Source: Clostridia bacterium (GTDB taxonomy: Bacteria; Bacillota; Clostridia; Oscillospirales; CAG-272). From it: a stretch of 52,033 bases of DNA. Location of the stretch: assembly GCA_017504995.1 (NCBI GenBank), contig JAFVQC010000013.1:1-52033 (forward strand), read 5' to 3'. Positions 42,080 through 50,121 of the stretch are shown piece after piece; position 1 is the stretch's first letter, and each line of letters starts with the position of its first letter. Position numbers and translations under genes: made by a program. The notes beneath the pieces are model-generated. The model was not told the DNA's origin. It saw only the letters and a list, made by a program, of their open reading frames with translations, and did no database searches.

Positions 42080-43413
42080 AGGAGGTTATCGACTATGCGA
42101 ACAATCCCGACAAGACCACAGCCAAGGAATACCTTGACGAGGACTTATACGCGGCAATTCGCTATGTGGAGAACGATAACAAGACCGATCATACGGCTTT
42201 CGTCACGGGTATCAACTGCTCCAAGCACAATGCCTATCACGAAATGGTTGCCGTAAAACGCCGCTTCGGTGAGCGTGGGAAGAATATCGCCTATCACGGA
42301 TACCAAAGCTTTGCCGAGGGAGAGGTCACACCCGAAGAAGCGCATCAAATCGGCGTTGAAACCGCGCGAAAGATGTGGGGCGCGAAATATCAAGTGGTCG
42401 TCACCACCCATCTCAACACCGACAATATTCACAACCATTTTGTAATCAATAGCGTTTCCTTTACCGACGGAAAGAAATTCCGAAACAGTATTGGCGACCG
42501 CTTGGAGCTTAGAAAGATCTCCGACGCTATCTGCGCCGAGAGAAGCAAATCGATTATAGAGAGCCACAAATTTTATAGCAACAAGAAGGCGTATTGGGCG
42601 CAAAAGGCGGGTCACGTTACCCACCGAGAAATGCTGCGGCGCGACGTGGAAGAAGCTTTATCACAGTGCATAAACCATATTGAGTTTACAGCATTTCTTA
42701 AAGCGCTTGGATACACCTTCACGCGAGATTTCAATTACGAGCATCCCTCTGTTATTTCGTCGGGGTGGTCACGCTCCGTTCGCCTTAGTAGCTTGAATGA
42801 CAAATATACGAAGGAAAATCTCTACAAGCGTTTTCGTTGGAATCACGATCATATGGAGCAGATCAAATACCGACCGCCGAAAATGAAGCGTATGCCGTTG
42901 CTTGAATTTGAACGCTATATGCAAGAAGCGGCACAGATGGACGGACTTCAACTCTTATTTGCTATTATCGTTGAGATGTTCAAAATCTGTACGGGTAACA
43001 ATGTGCAAGAGGCGGACAGTCGCCCCATATCTCCAATGATACGCACCGAGGCATCGAAAGCCGACAAATATATGGAAGAATATTGGCTCTTGCGCGACAA
43101 CTTTATCGAGTCGCCGCAGGAGCTTTTGTCATTTCAGCAGAATACAGCGGCTCAAATTGCCGAGTTGGAGCAGAAACGCTATGAATTACGCTTACGGATT
43201 CGTCGCGTGAAAACGCCCGAGGAAGAAGCGTCACTCAAAGAACAATGCAAGGAGCTGACAAAGAAAATGACTCCCTTACGCAAACAATTAAAGATTTCTC
43301 TGCGCATCGAGCAACACACCCCACGCATCAAAGAATTGCTTGATGCCGAGCGGGAAATTGAACTAAAGAACAACGGACTAATCCAAAAGAAAGATAAAAC
43401 AAGAACGAGGTAA
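42040..43413 (+). CDS. mobA: MOB-family relaxase
   Basis: A 457-residue relaxase. The three-histidine metal motif is H124, H131, H133 in VTTHLNTDNIHNHFVINS, and the N-terminus has FWPVKGRLKEVIDYANNP with candidate Tyr19 as the nicking residue. The C-terminal part is a coiled-coil-like helical region (about residues 350-450). It nicks oriT and leads the single strand out of the cell. It fits MOBP-like relaxases of Clostridial elements. With no VirD4 gene visible, the element would rely on another conjugation system. Confidence 0.88.
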   Translation: MATTGFWPVKGRLKEVIDYANNPDKTTAKEYLDEDLYAAIRYVENDNKTDHTAFVTGINCSKHNAYHEMVAVKRRFGERGKNIAYHGYQSFAEGEVTPEEAHQIGVETARKMWGAKYQVVVTTHLNTDNIHNHFVINSVSFTDGKKFRNSIGDRLELRKISDAICAERSKSIIESHKFYSNKKAYWAQKAGHVTHREMLRRDVEEALSQCINHIEFTAFLKALGYTFTRDFNYEHPSVISSGWSRSVRLSSLNDKYTKENLYKRFRWNHDHMEQIKYRPPKMKRMPLLEFERYMQEAAQMDGLQLLFAIIVEMFKICTGNNVQEADSRPISPMIRTEASKADKYMEEYWLLRDNFIESPQELLSFQQNTAAQIAELEQKRYELRLRIRRVKTPEEEASLKEQCKELTKKMTPLRKQLKISLRIEQHTPRIKELLDAEREIELKNNGLIQKKDKTRTR

Positions 43414-43419
43414 AATGAT

Positions 43420-44283
43420 ATGAAAAACACGAAAAATATATTGATTGAGAAATTACACGCATTTGAGAACCACCCCTACAAGGTGCAGGATAACGAGGAA
43501 ATGGAGCGCCTTTCCGAGAGCATACGCGAGCACGGCGTTCTATCTCCTATTATCGTTCGCCCCAAGGAAAACACCGAAGATGAATACGAGATCATATCCG
43601 GTCACAGACGGGTTATGGCGAGCAGAAAGGCAGGGATTGCAGAAGTCCCTGCCTTAATCGTTTCTCTCGACCGTGACGCGGCGGCAATCGTTTTGGTGGA
43701 TAGTAATCTCCATCGCGAGCATATTCTGCCGAGCGAGAAAGCCTTTGCTTACAAGATGAAAGCCGATGCAATGGCGCATCAAGGTTGGAGGTCTGATTTA
43801 ACTTCGGGACAAGTTGTCCCGAAGTCCGATGATAACCGCACTACTGCTATGATAGGCGAGGATATGGGCGACAGCTATAAAACGGTTCAACGCTATATCC
43901 GTCTTACAAACCTTATCCCCGAAATTCTTGAATATGTGGACGAGGGGCGCATTTCCTTTACTCCCGCCGTGGAGCTTTCCTATCTGAACGAGCAAGAGCA
44001 ATACGACCTCTTGGAGCAGATGGAGATCAATGATTGTACTCCGTCGCTCTCGCAGGCTTGTCGCTTCAAGAAGATAAGCTATGAGCAAGGCTTGACTCCC
44101 GAAATTATTGCCGAGATTATGAGCGAGGAAAAGGCAAATCAAAAGGAGATGTTCAAGGTGCCGATGGAGCGTATCCGAAAGTATATCCCAAAAGGCAATG
44201 CCAAGCAAACCGAGGATTTTGTGCTCAAAGCCTGCGAGCATTACTACAAAGTCCTTCAGCGCAAAAAAGAGCGAAGCTTATAA
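43420..44283 (+). CDS. parB: ParB-like partition protein
   Basis: A 287-residue ParB/Spo0J-type protein. IREHGVLSPIIVRPK and EIISGHRRVMASRKAG (with the GHRR CTPase motif at 61-64) form the N-terminal domain. NLHREHILPSEKAFAYKMKA and DSYKTVQRYIRL make the central helix-turn-helix domain. No ParA lies next to it, so it may work alone as a regulator or together with the host. It starts seven bases after the relaxase gene ends. Confidence 0.87.
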   Translation: MKNTKNILIEKLHAFENHPYKVQDNEEMERLSESIREHGVLSPIIVRPKENTEDEYEIISGHRRVMASRKAGIAEVPALIVSLDRDAAAIVLVDSNLHREHILPSEKAFAYKMKADAMAHQGWRSDLTSGQVVPKSDDNRTTAMIGEDMGDSYKTVQRYIRLTNLIPEILEYVDEGRISFTPAVELSYLNEQEQYDLLEQMEINDCTPSLSQACRFKKISYEQGLTPEIIAEIMSEEKANQKEMFKVPMERIRKYIPKGNAKQTEDFVLKACEHYYKVLQRKKERSL

Positions 44284-44295
44284 GGAGGACTGCCT

Positions 44296-44517
44296 ATGAC
44301 CAAACGCCCAAAGATTGACGTTGCACTCCCCGAAGAACTGCTCAATTCCTTTGCCAAAGCCTTAGTGCCTGAGATACGCGCGTTTTACGACAGCGACGAG
44401 GGCAAAGCCTACTTTGAAAAGTGGCTCGCAAGGCACCCCGAATATGACGAAAGGACACCCGATGCTCTCGCGTCGGGTGTTCCCGTATCGGTACAATCGA
44501 CTTCTCACGATAAATAA
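44296..44517 (+). CDS. Small hypothetical protein before the recombinase
   Basis: A 73-residue protein, KIDVALPEELLNSFAKALVPEIRAFYDSDEGKAYFEKWLARHPEYDE, mostly helical and acidic. Similar short genes often precede large serine recombinases in Clostridial elements, but I cannot name the family. AGGAGG at 44283-44288 supports ATG 44296. A role as recombination directionality factor is conceivable, without direct evidence. Confidence 0.65.
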   Translation: MTKRPKIDVALPEELLNSFAKALVPEIRAFYDSDEGKAYFEKWLARHPEYDERTPDALASGVPVSVQSTSHDK

Positions 44518-44552
44518 GTATAATTATATTAGGACAAATAGGAGGTATTACA

Positions 44553-46082
44553 ATGAACGTAGTAATATACGCTCGATTTTCAAGCCATAGTCAGACCGAG
44601 CAATCCATTGAAGGTCAGTTAAAGGTTTGTTACGAATATGCCGAATCTCACAATTACACCATTGTGGGTGAATATATAGACCGTGCGCAAAGCGGTAAGT
44701 TTGATAACCGCGCAGATTTCCAAAGAATGATTGCAGATAGCGATAAGCATACCTTTGAGGGGGTGCTTGTCTATCAGCTTGACCGCTTTGCCCGTAACCG
44801 TTACGACAGTGCGATCTACAAAGCCAAGCTAAAGAAGAACGGCGTGAGAGTAATGTCCGCCAAAGAGAATATCTCAGACGATGCCTCGGGTATTCTTATC
44901 GAGGGCGTTCTTGAAAGTATGGCGGAATACTATTCCGTAGAGCTTGCACAGAAGATAAACCGAGGTATGGCAATCAATGCCGAGAAATGCCTATCCAACG
45001 GCAGCAATCCCGGACTTGGGTACAAGGTAAACAAAGACCGCACCTTTTCGGTTGACGAGGAAGAAGCGGCAATCGTCCGCGAGATCTACGAGCGTTACGC
45101 AAGCGGCGAAACCAAAGCCGATATTGTCAAGGACTTGCAACGAAGAAAGATCAAGACCTCGATAGGTAAGGAGTTTACCTACAACAGCCTTAGCCATCTT
45201 CTCAAAAACAAACGCTATATCGGCATATATTTATACAAAGGAGTTGAAACGCCCGGTGGAATGCCGCGTATTATGGACGACGACTTATTCTATCGGGTAC
45301 AAGCGCTTATGAACAAGAACAAATCCGCACCCGCGCGGACTCGCGGCGAAAACGAATATCTATTGACAACGAAGCTTTTCTGCGGTCATTGCAAGGAAAT
45401 GATGGTCGGATATGGTGGTACGGGCAAGTCGGGCAGACAGTACCATTATTACAAATGCAAGAACTCTCGCAAAAACAAATGCGATAAGAAGGTTGTCGGC
45501 AAAGAATATATCGAAAACCGCGTAATAGAAGTGTGCCTGCAAATGCTCACCGATGATAAGATACGCTATATTGCAAAGCGTGTTGCGGAGGAATGCAACA
45601 AGAGTCCCGATAATCTTTCGATAAAGAAAATCAAGAAAGCCATCAAAGAGGTAGATACCGCGATTGAGAACCTTTGGAAAGGTATTGAGCAAGGACAAGC
45701 GGTTGATATGCTGACCGAGCGTTTGAACCGCCGCCAAGCTGAGAAAGCGGAGTTAGAAGCGCAGCTCGCCATTGAGAATAACAAGAAGATCTGTTTGACC
45801 GAAGCGCAGATATACGCCTTTCTTGATTTCATTTGCGAAATGCCGATGGACGACGTCAATAAGCGCAGAGCACTCATAAACATCTTCGTACACTCGGTCT
45901 ATCTGTACGATGACCATTTCACTATAATTATCAACGCAAGCAAGAAGCCTTTGAGCATAGAAAATATCCCGCTTGACGAGATTGAAGAAGCTTTTGAAGG
46001 CGAAAATGAAGGAAAGGAGGGGTGTTCGTCTATGACGACACCTGCTCCACCAACGAAAGCCCCCAAGGGGTGCCTGCCATAA
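44553..46082 (+). CDS. Large serine recombinase (integrase of the element)
   Basis: A 509-residue recombinase. The resolvase-type catalytic domain opens VVIYARFSSHSQTEQSIEGQ with the nucleophile Ser10, and YQLDRFARNRYDS carries the conserved Arg residues. The recombinase domain (GYKVNKDRTFSVDEEEAAIVREIYERYASGET) and the zinc-ribbon segment (LFCGHCKEMMVGY...CKNSRKNKCDKK) follow, then a coiled coil. The C-terminal tail (SSMTTPAPPTKAPKGCLP) is encoded across the candidate attR core, so its last residues would change on excision. TATAAT at 44519-44524 and TAGGAGG precede ATG 44553. Confidence 0.92.
   Translation: MNVVIYARFSSHSQTEQSIEGQLKVCYEYAESHNYTIVGEYIDRAQSGKFDNRADFQRMIADSDKHTFEGVLVYQLDRFARNRYDSAIYKAKLKKNGVRVMSAKENISDDASGILIEGVLESMAEYYSVELAQKINRGMAINAEKCLSNGSNPGLGYKVNKDRTFSVDEEEAAIVREIYERYASGETKADIVKDLQRRKIKTSIGKEFTYNSLSHLLKNKRYIGIYLYKGVETPGGMPRIMDDDLFYRVQALMNKNKSAPARTRGENEYLLTTKLFCGHCKEMMVGYGGTGKSGRQYHYYKCKNSRKNKCDKKVVGKEYIENRVIEVCLQMLTDDKIRYIAKRVAEECNKSPDNLSIKKIKKAIKEVDTAIENLWKGIEQGQAVDMLTERLNRRQAEKAELEAQLAIENNKKICLTEAQIYAFLDFICEMPMDDVNKRRALINIFVHSVYLYDDHFTIIINASKKPLSIENIPLDEIEEAFEGENEGKEGCSSMTTPAPPTKAPKGCLP
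46021..46053. other. Candidate attR
   Basis: Arm GGTGTTCGTCT (46021-46031) followed by core TGCTCCACCAA (46043-46053), inside the recombinase 3' end. The distance from arm to core (11 bases) is close to that on the left side (9 bases). Confidence 0.65.
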
Positions 46083-46115
46083 AGCAGGTTTTACCTGACG
46101 ATAGAAAATCATGTT

Positions 46116-46165
46116 CGTAGGGGCGTTCTGTGAACGCCCGCGGGCGAACGCAGTTCGCCCCTACG
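46116..46165. repeat. Quasi-palindromic hairpin element
   Basis: CGTAGGGGCG and CGCCCCTACG enclose inner stems GAACGCCCGCGGGCGAAC. It is a 50-bp long imperfect palindrome of a dispersed type, resembling the ends of families A and B but without their interior. Confidence 0.6.
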
Positions 46166-46172
46166 GCAAAAT

Positions 46173-46205
46173 GACAGAGAAATTCATATTCTCTGTCCTT
46201 TTTTT
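46173..46205 (+). terminator. Terminator of the recombinase gene
   Basis: GACAGAGAAttcatatTTCTCTGTC-type stem followed by a run of seven T. It stands 90 bases after the recombinase stop. Confidence 0.85.
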
Positions 46206-46480
46206 ACACTTCTTGCCCTGCAAGGTATAGTGTGTTACACCTTATAGGTGTACTGTCGGGTGGTAATGAGCCCCCTCCCTGAGAGAGCCTTTTGGCACAA
46301 AAACATTCTGTCCTTCTCCTACTTCTCATCTCTTTATATCGGCATTGCCTACATAGAACCCAGCCACTATGGCGGGGTTTTCGTTTTACAATAACCCGAG
46401 AGGGCGCAGCCGAATTCGGCTGCGCCCTCTCGGGTTATTTGTTGTCAGGGGTTATGCGAAAGCAACCGTCGGTCGTTTCC
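46206..46480. other. Intergenic stretch with a perfect 50-bp palindrome
   Basis: No gene is supported. AATAACCCGAGAGGGCGCAG, continuing to the centre GAATTC, is repeated in perfect inverse at 46389-46438. A GTGTGTTACACcttataGGTGTAC-like stem lies at 46231-46255. The palindrome directly follows the lipoprotein gene (minus strand) and probably terminates it. Confidence 0.7.
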
Positions 46481-47926
46481 TTACGCCACGTAGGTGATGA
46501 CACCCTCGGCGGTGTAGTAGAAGATTCTGCCGTCGTCGCCGCAATACTTCTGGTAGTAGTGGACGCTCGTAGTACTACCGGTATTGGGATCGACAGTCAA
46601 ATAGTTGCCGTATTGGTCGTTGCCGTATCCTTCGATGGAAAGCTTTTCTCCCGTCGCTTCATCTACGCGGTAGCTCTTGTAGCCGTAGTCGATTTCATCG
46701 ATCTTAATATAGTTAATTTTCCAATACTCGTCGGACATTGCGGGAATCACCGTGTTATTGTTGTCGTAGTAGGTATTCTTTACCTTGCGAACTTCGTTGT
46801 AGTGCTCGTTTACGGTATAATCGTAGATGGTTTCACGAAGCACGTATCCCGTAATGCCGGGACCCATGTTGATTTCGTCCTTCTCTACCTCGCGGATCGT
46901 GCGACCCTCGCCGTCGGTTACCTCAACGGTTCCGTTTATTTTGGTGCGGGTCTTGGTCAGCAGATTGCCGTTGTTATCGTACTCGTAAATAACGGAGTAC
47001 TGCTCTACGTTTTCGGCATCGTATTCCTTCTCGGAGAGGATCTTGCCTGCCGCGTTGTAGGTATAAACCGTGTACTCCTTCAGCACGCCGTCGCGCTTGG
47101 ACTCCTCCTTGGTGAGGTTGCCGTTTGCGTCGTAGGTGAAGAAGGTTTCGTCCTTGTATTGGACGGGAGTGCCTTCACCGCCCTCAACGGAGACGGTAAC
47201 CGTGCCGTATTCGTAGTAAGAGGCAACCTTGTTGCCGTTCCAAGTCCAGCCGCATTCATCGGTTTCCTCGCCCATGATCTCAAGCGCCTTTATGGGATTG
47301 CCGTCGGCGTTGAATTCCATGACTACGGAAACACCTTCCATGGGAACGTCGTTGACTGCGAAGGTGACGGTGACCTTATTGGCTTCGTAGGCGTAGGTAT
47401 ATACCATCGTTTCATTCGCGCTTTCGGGCATGCTGAAGGAAGCAAAGCGTCCCTGCTCGTCAAAGCCGTAGCCGATTCCGTTTGCCTCAACCAGCTTGAT
47501 TGAGCCGTTGGTGTGATATTCCAGCGTGATCGCCGTCGCATCCCCCATGGTGGCGTTGCCCTGTCCGTCGTAGGAGATGGGCATATCCGAGCATTTCGTC
47601 AGCTTACCGTCAGTACCGTAAACGAAGTCGATCCAAGGCTTCAGCTCGTCGGAATATGATCCCTCGCGTTGCAGGCATTCCTCGTCCAGCATCCAGATTT
47701 CAATAAGACGTCCCTTGTCGTCCAGTACGTATTCGATGGGGCCTTCCATGAAGATGCCGTAGTTCTTTTTTACCTCTTGGATCGCGGGGGGCGTGGGGTC
47801 GGAGGGACCTGCGGGCGCTGCCGTGGTGGATTCCGCGGGGGCTTCGTCCTTGTCCTTTTTACCGCAAGCGGCAAAGGTCGCGACGATCATCACGAGGCAC
47901 AGTAACAAACATAACAGTTTTTTCAT
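46481..47926 (-). CDS. Putative lipoprotein with RHS/YD-like repeats
   Basis: A 481-residue lipoprotein: MKK, hydrophobic core, lipobox FAAC with Cys21, then a Thr/Pro/Ala-rich linker to residue 50. The rest is a string of beta-hairpin units of the kind YdxnGnLtkeesk, for example FFTYDANGNLTKEESKRDG, YTYNAAGKILSEKEYDAE and YEYDNNGNLLTKTRTKING, which resemble RHS/YD repeats. The protein would be anchored on the cell surface. Function is unknown. AAGGAAAAAC precedes the ATG. It lies just outside the mobile element. Confidence 0.8.
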   Translation of the reverse strand: MKKLLCLLLCLVMIVATFAACGKKDKDEAPAESTTAAPAGPSDPTPPAIQEVKKNYGIFMEGPIEYVLDDKGRLIEIWMLDEECLQREGSYSDELKPWIDFVYGTDGKLTKCSDMPISYDGQGNATMGDATAITLEYHTNGSIKLVEANGIGYGFDEQGRFASFSMPESANETMVYTYAYEANKVTVTFAVNDVPMEGVSVVMEFNADGNPIKALEIMGEETDECGWTWNGNKVASYYEYGTVTVSVEGGEGTPVQYKDETFFTYDANGNLTKEESKRDGVLKEYTVYTYNAAGKILSEKEYDAENVEQYSVIYEYDNNGNLLTKTRTKINGTVEVTDGEGRTIREVEKDEINMGPGITGYVLRETIYDYTVNEHYNEVRKVKNTYYDNNNTVIPAMSDEYWKINYIKIDEIDYGYKSYRVDEATGEKLSIEGYGNDQYGNYLTVDPNTGSTTSVHYYQKYCGDDGRIFYYTAEGVITYVA

Positions 47927-47959
47927 GTGTTTTTCCTTCTTTCTGATTTGATTTATAAT

Positions 47960-47993
47960 ATACCCCCAAGATATGAAGTTATCTTGGGGGTAT
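47960..47993 (-). terminator. Terminator of the IspH-S1 gene
   Basis: ATACCCCCAAGATA, a six-base loop and the exact complement TATCTTGGGGGTAT, right after the stop codon at 48002. A weak T-run follows on the minus strand. Confidence 0.75.
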
Positions 47994-48001
47994 GAGTCAA
48001 A

Positions 48002-50080
48002 TTATTCTTCTACAGTCTCTGCTTCCTCGGCAGCGTATTCCTCGGGCATAGCCTCCTCGGCAGCGTATTCCTCGGGCATAGCCTCCTCGGCTGCGTATTC
48101 CTCGGGCATAGCCTCCTCGGCTGCCTGCGCTTCTTCAAGGAGAGCGCGAATGGAAAGGCTTACCTTCTGGTTTTCCTCGTCGATGGCGATGATCTTCGCG
48201 TCAACTACCTGACCAAGCTCCAGTACGTCAGCGGGCTTGCCGATCTTCTCCAGAGCGATCTGGGAGATGTGAATGAGTCCGTCTACGCCGTTTACGATCT
48301 CCGCAAACGCGCCGAAGGGCATCATGTTGACGATCTTCACGGAAGCAACGTCGCCTACGGCGTACTTCGAGGTGAACAGATACCAAGGATTGGTGTCGTC
48401 GGTCTTATAGCCCAGAGAAATGCGCTTCTTTTCAGCGTCAAAGCTCTTGACGAATACGGTGATCTCCTGTCCGACGGAAACGACGGCAGCGGGAGAAGCA
48501 ATGGGAGTCCAGGACAACTCGGTCTTATGTACCATACCGTCTACGCCGCCCAGATCCACGAACGCGCCGTAAGAGGTCATGCTCTTAACAGCTCCCGTGT
48601 AAACCTTACCCTCTTCGATGGAAGCCCAGAATTCAGCCTCCTTCGCGCGGCGCTCATCGCGCAGCACGATGCGGATCGAGCCGATGGCGCGGTTGCCCTT
48701 GATCTCAATAACCTTCAGGTTGACCTCAGTACCCTTGAGGACGTTCAGGTCGCCGTCCTTCGGAACACCGGTATGGGATGCGGGGACGAAGATTCTGTTT
48801 GCGCCGACGAGAACGGTTACGCCGCCTTTCACAACGTCTACGACCTTACCCGTCAGAACATCGCCTGCCTCGCAAGCGTCTACGATCTTCTGCCAGCTCT
48901 TTGCGGAATCCACTGCCTTCTTGGACAGCTCTGCGATTCCCTCGATGTCGCTGACACGGCCGACGCGGGCCTCCACCTCGTCGCCCTTCTTGAACATCTC
49001 GGTCAGCTTTACAGAAGGATCGTCTGTGATCTGCTCGGCCTTGATGAAGCCGGTAACCTGCGCGCCGAGGTCAAGCGTAAGCTCTGCGTCGGTGACGTTG
49101 GTTACGATTCCGGTTACGATGTCTCCTGTATTTAAAGTTTTGAACGATGATTCCAGCAGTTCTTCGAAATTTTCTTTCATTTCGCTCATGATTTTGTATA
49201 CCTCCTGAATGACGCCTGACGGGGTAGATGCTCCCGCGGCAATACCCACTTTTGTGTGGGCGGACATTTTTAAATTCAGCTCCGCAAGCTCGCTCGGCCG
49301 TTCAATCCGATGAGTGTCGGGGCAAATTTTCTTACAAATATCGTACAGCTTGGCGGTGTTGGAGCTGTCCCTGCCGCCGATGACGATCATCACGTCGCTT
49401 CGGGCGGAAAGCTCCTGCGCCTCGGTCTGCCTCAATTCCGTAACACTACATATTGTATCAAAAATTAAGGCGTTTGTATATAGTTTTTTCAAAATTTTTT
49501 GACTTTTTTTCCATTCGCCCAAATTTTGGGTGGTTTGGGCGGCTAAAATCGGCGTTTTGTCCCCATGTTTTTGGAAAATTCCGTCAGAAATCGCTTTTTC
49601 CAGCGCGTCGGCAGATTCAAAGGTGAGCTTGTCGCCCTCAAAGTAGCTCATGATACCAACCACCTCGGGGTGGGTGGCTTTGCCGATCAGCACGAACAAA
49701 TTGTCACGGGCGGAGTTTTCCTTGGCGATCCGATGGATCTTTTTGACGTAGGGGCAGGTGCAGTCCTCGTATCGGAAGAAAGGATTGCGCTCTGCCGCCT
49801 CGGCGAGGATCGCCTCGTCCTCCTTGGGAATCCCGTGGGCGCGGACGAACACGCGGACGGGGGCGTCGGCGGTGGCAGTCTCGGCAAGGGCTTCGATGCG
49901 GTCAATGGACGTGATCTCGACGCCCTGCTCCTTTAGCTGTCGGTTATAGGTATCGTTGTGGATCAGCGCTCCCAGCGTATAAAGTCTCTCTACCGAACGG
50001 GAGCGAAGGGCTTCCTCCAGCCGATCGGTGGCGCGCTTGACTCCAAAGCAGAAGCCTGCGTTTTTGGCAATTTCTATCAT
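48002..50080 (-). CDS. ispH: IspH (HMBPP reductase) fused to S1 RNA-binding domains
   Basis: A 692-residue fusion. Residues 1-290 are IspH, which makes IPP and DMAPP in the last step of the MEP pathway; the iron-sulfur ligands are Cys11 (GFCFGVKRA), Cys109 (CTCP) and Cys211 (DTICSVTELRQ). Four S1 domains follow at about 317-385, 404-475, 489-559 and 573-646, as in ribosomal protein S1. The C-terminus holds three exact copies of AAEEAMPEEY (653-682). Fusions of this kind are known in Clostridia. It lies behind cmk-plsC on the same strand, the common gene order. Confidence 0.93.
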   Translation of the reverse strand: MIEIAKNAGFCFGVKRATDRLEEALRSRSVERLYTLGALIHNDTYNRQLKEQGVEITSIDRIEALAETATADAPVRVFVRAHGIPKEDEAILAEAAERNPFFRYEDCTCPYVKKIHRIAKENSARDNLFVLIGKATHPEVVGIMSYFEGDKLTFESADALEKAISDGIFQKHGDKTPILAAQTTQNLGEWKKSQKILKKLYTNALIFDTICSVTELRQTEAQELSARSDVMIVIGGRDSSNTAKLYDICKKICPDTHRIERPSELAELNLKMSAHTKVGIAAGASTPSGVIQEVYKIMSEMKENFEELLESSFKTLNTGDIVTGIVTNVTDAELTLDLGAQVTGFIKAEQITDDPSVKLTEMFKKGDEVEARVGRVSDIEGIAELSKKAVDSAKSWQKIVDACEAGDVLTGKVVDVVKGGVTVLVGANRIFVPASHTGVPKDGDLNVLKGTEVNLKVIEIKGNRAIGSIRIVLRDERRAKEAEFWASIEEGKVYTGAVKSMTSYGAFVDLGGVDGMVHKTELSWTPIASPAAVVSVGQEITVFVKSFDAEKKRISLGYKTDDTNPWYLFTSKYAVGDVASVKIVNMMPFGAFAEIVNGVDGLIHISQIALEKIGKPADVLELGQVVDAKIIAIDEENQKVSLSIRALLEEAQAAEEAMPEEYAAEEAMPEEYAAEEAMPEEYAAEEAETVEE
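48035..48124. repeat. 30-bp in-frame tandem repeat in the IspH-S1 gene
   Basis: Three 30-bp units, nearly identical, encode AAEEAMPEEY three times. Length change by whole units would keep the frame. Confidence 0.85.
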
Positions 50081-50121
50081 AACGTTTCTTGGTACGTATC
50101 CTTTCTATCAGACGGCGCGAA

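Larger units (their letters stand above)
30199..46053. mobile_element. Integrative mobilizable element with RdRP-like polymerase and serine recombinase
   Basis: The direct repeat TGCTCCACCAA occurs at 30199-30209 and at 46043-46053, the latter inside the 3' end of the serine recombinase gene. Joining the two ends into a circle places GGTGTTCGTCT (46021-46031) and its inverse (30219-30229) symmetrically around that core, as expected for attP of a large serine recombinase. Inside are a restriction-modification operon, relaxase with MobC, partition genes, TnpV and a polymerase-like gene. No coupling protein or secretion genes are seen, so transfer would need a helper. Confidence 0.75.

Noticed and set aside
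46021..46082. Additional small gene after the recombinase start of tail
   Set aside because: The stretch is in frame with the recombinase and is explained as its tail across the att core.
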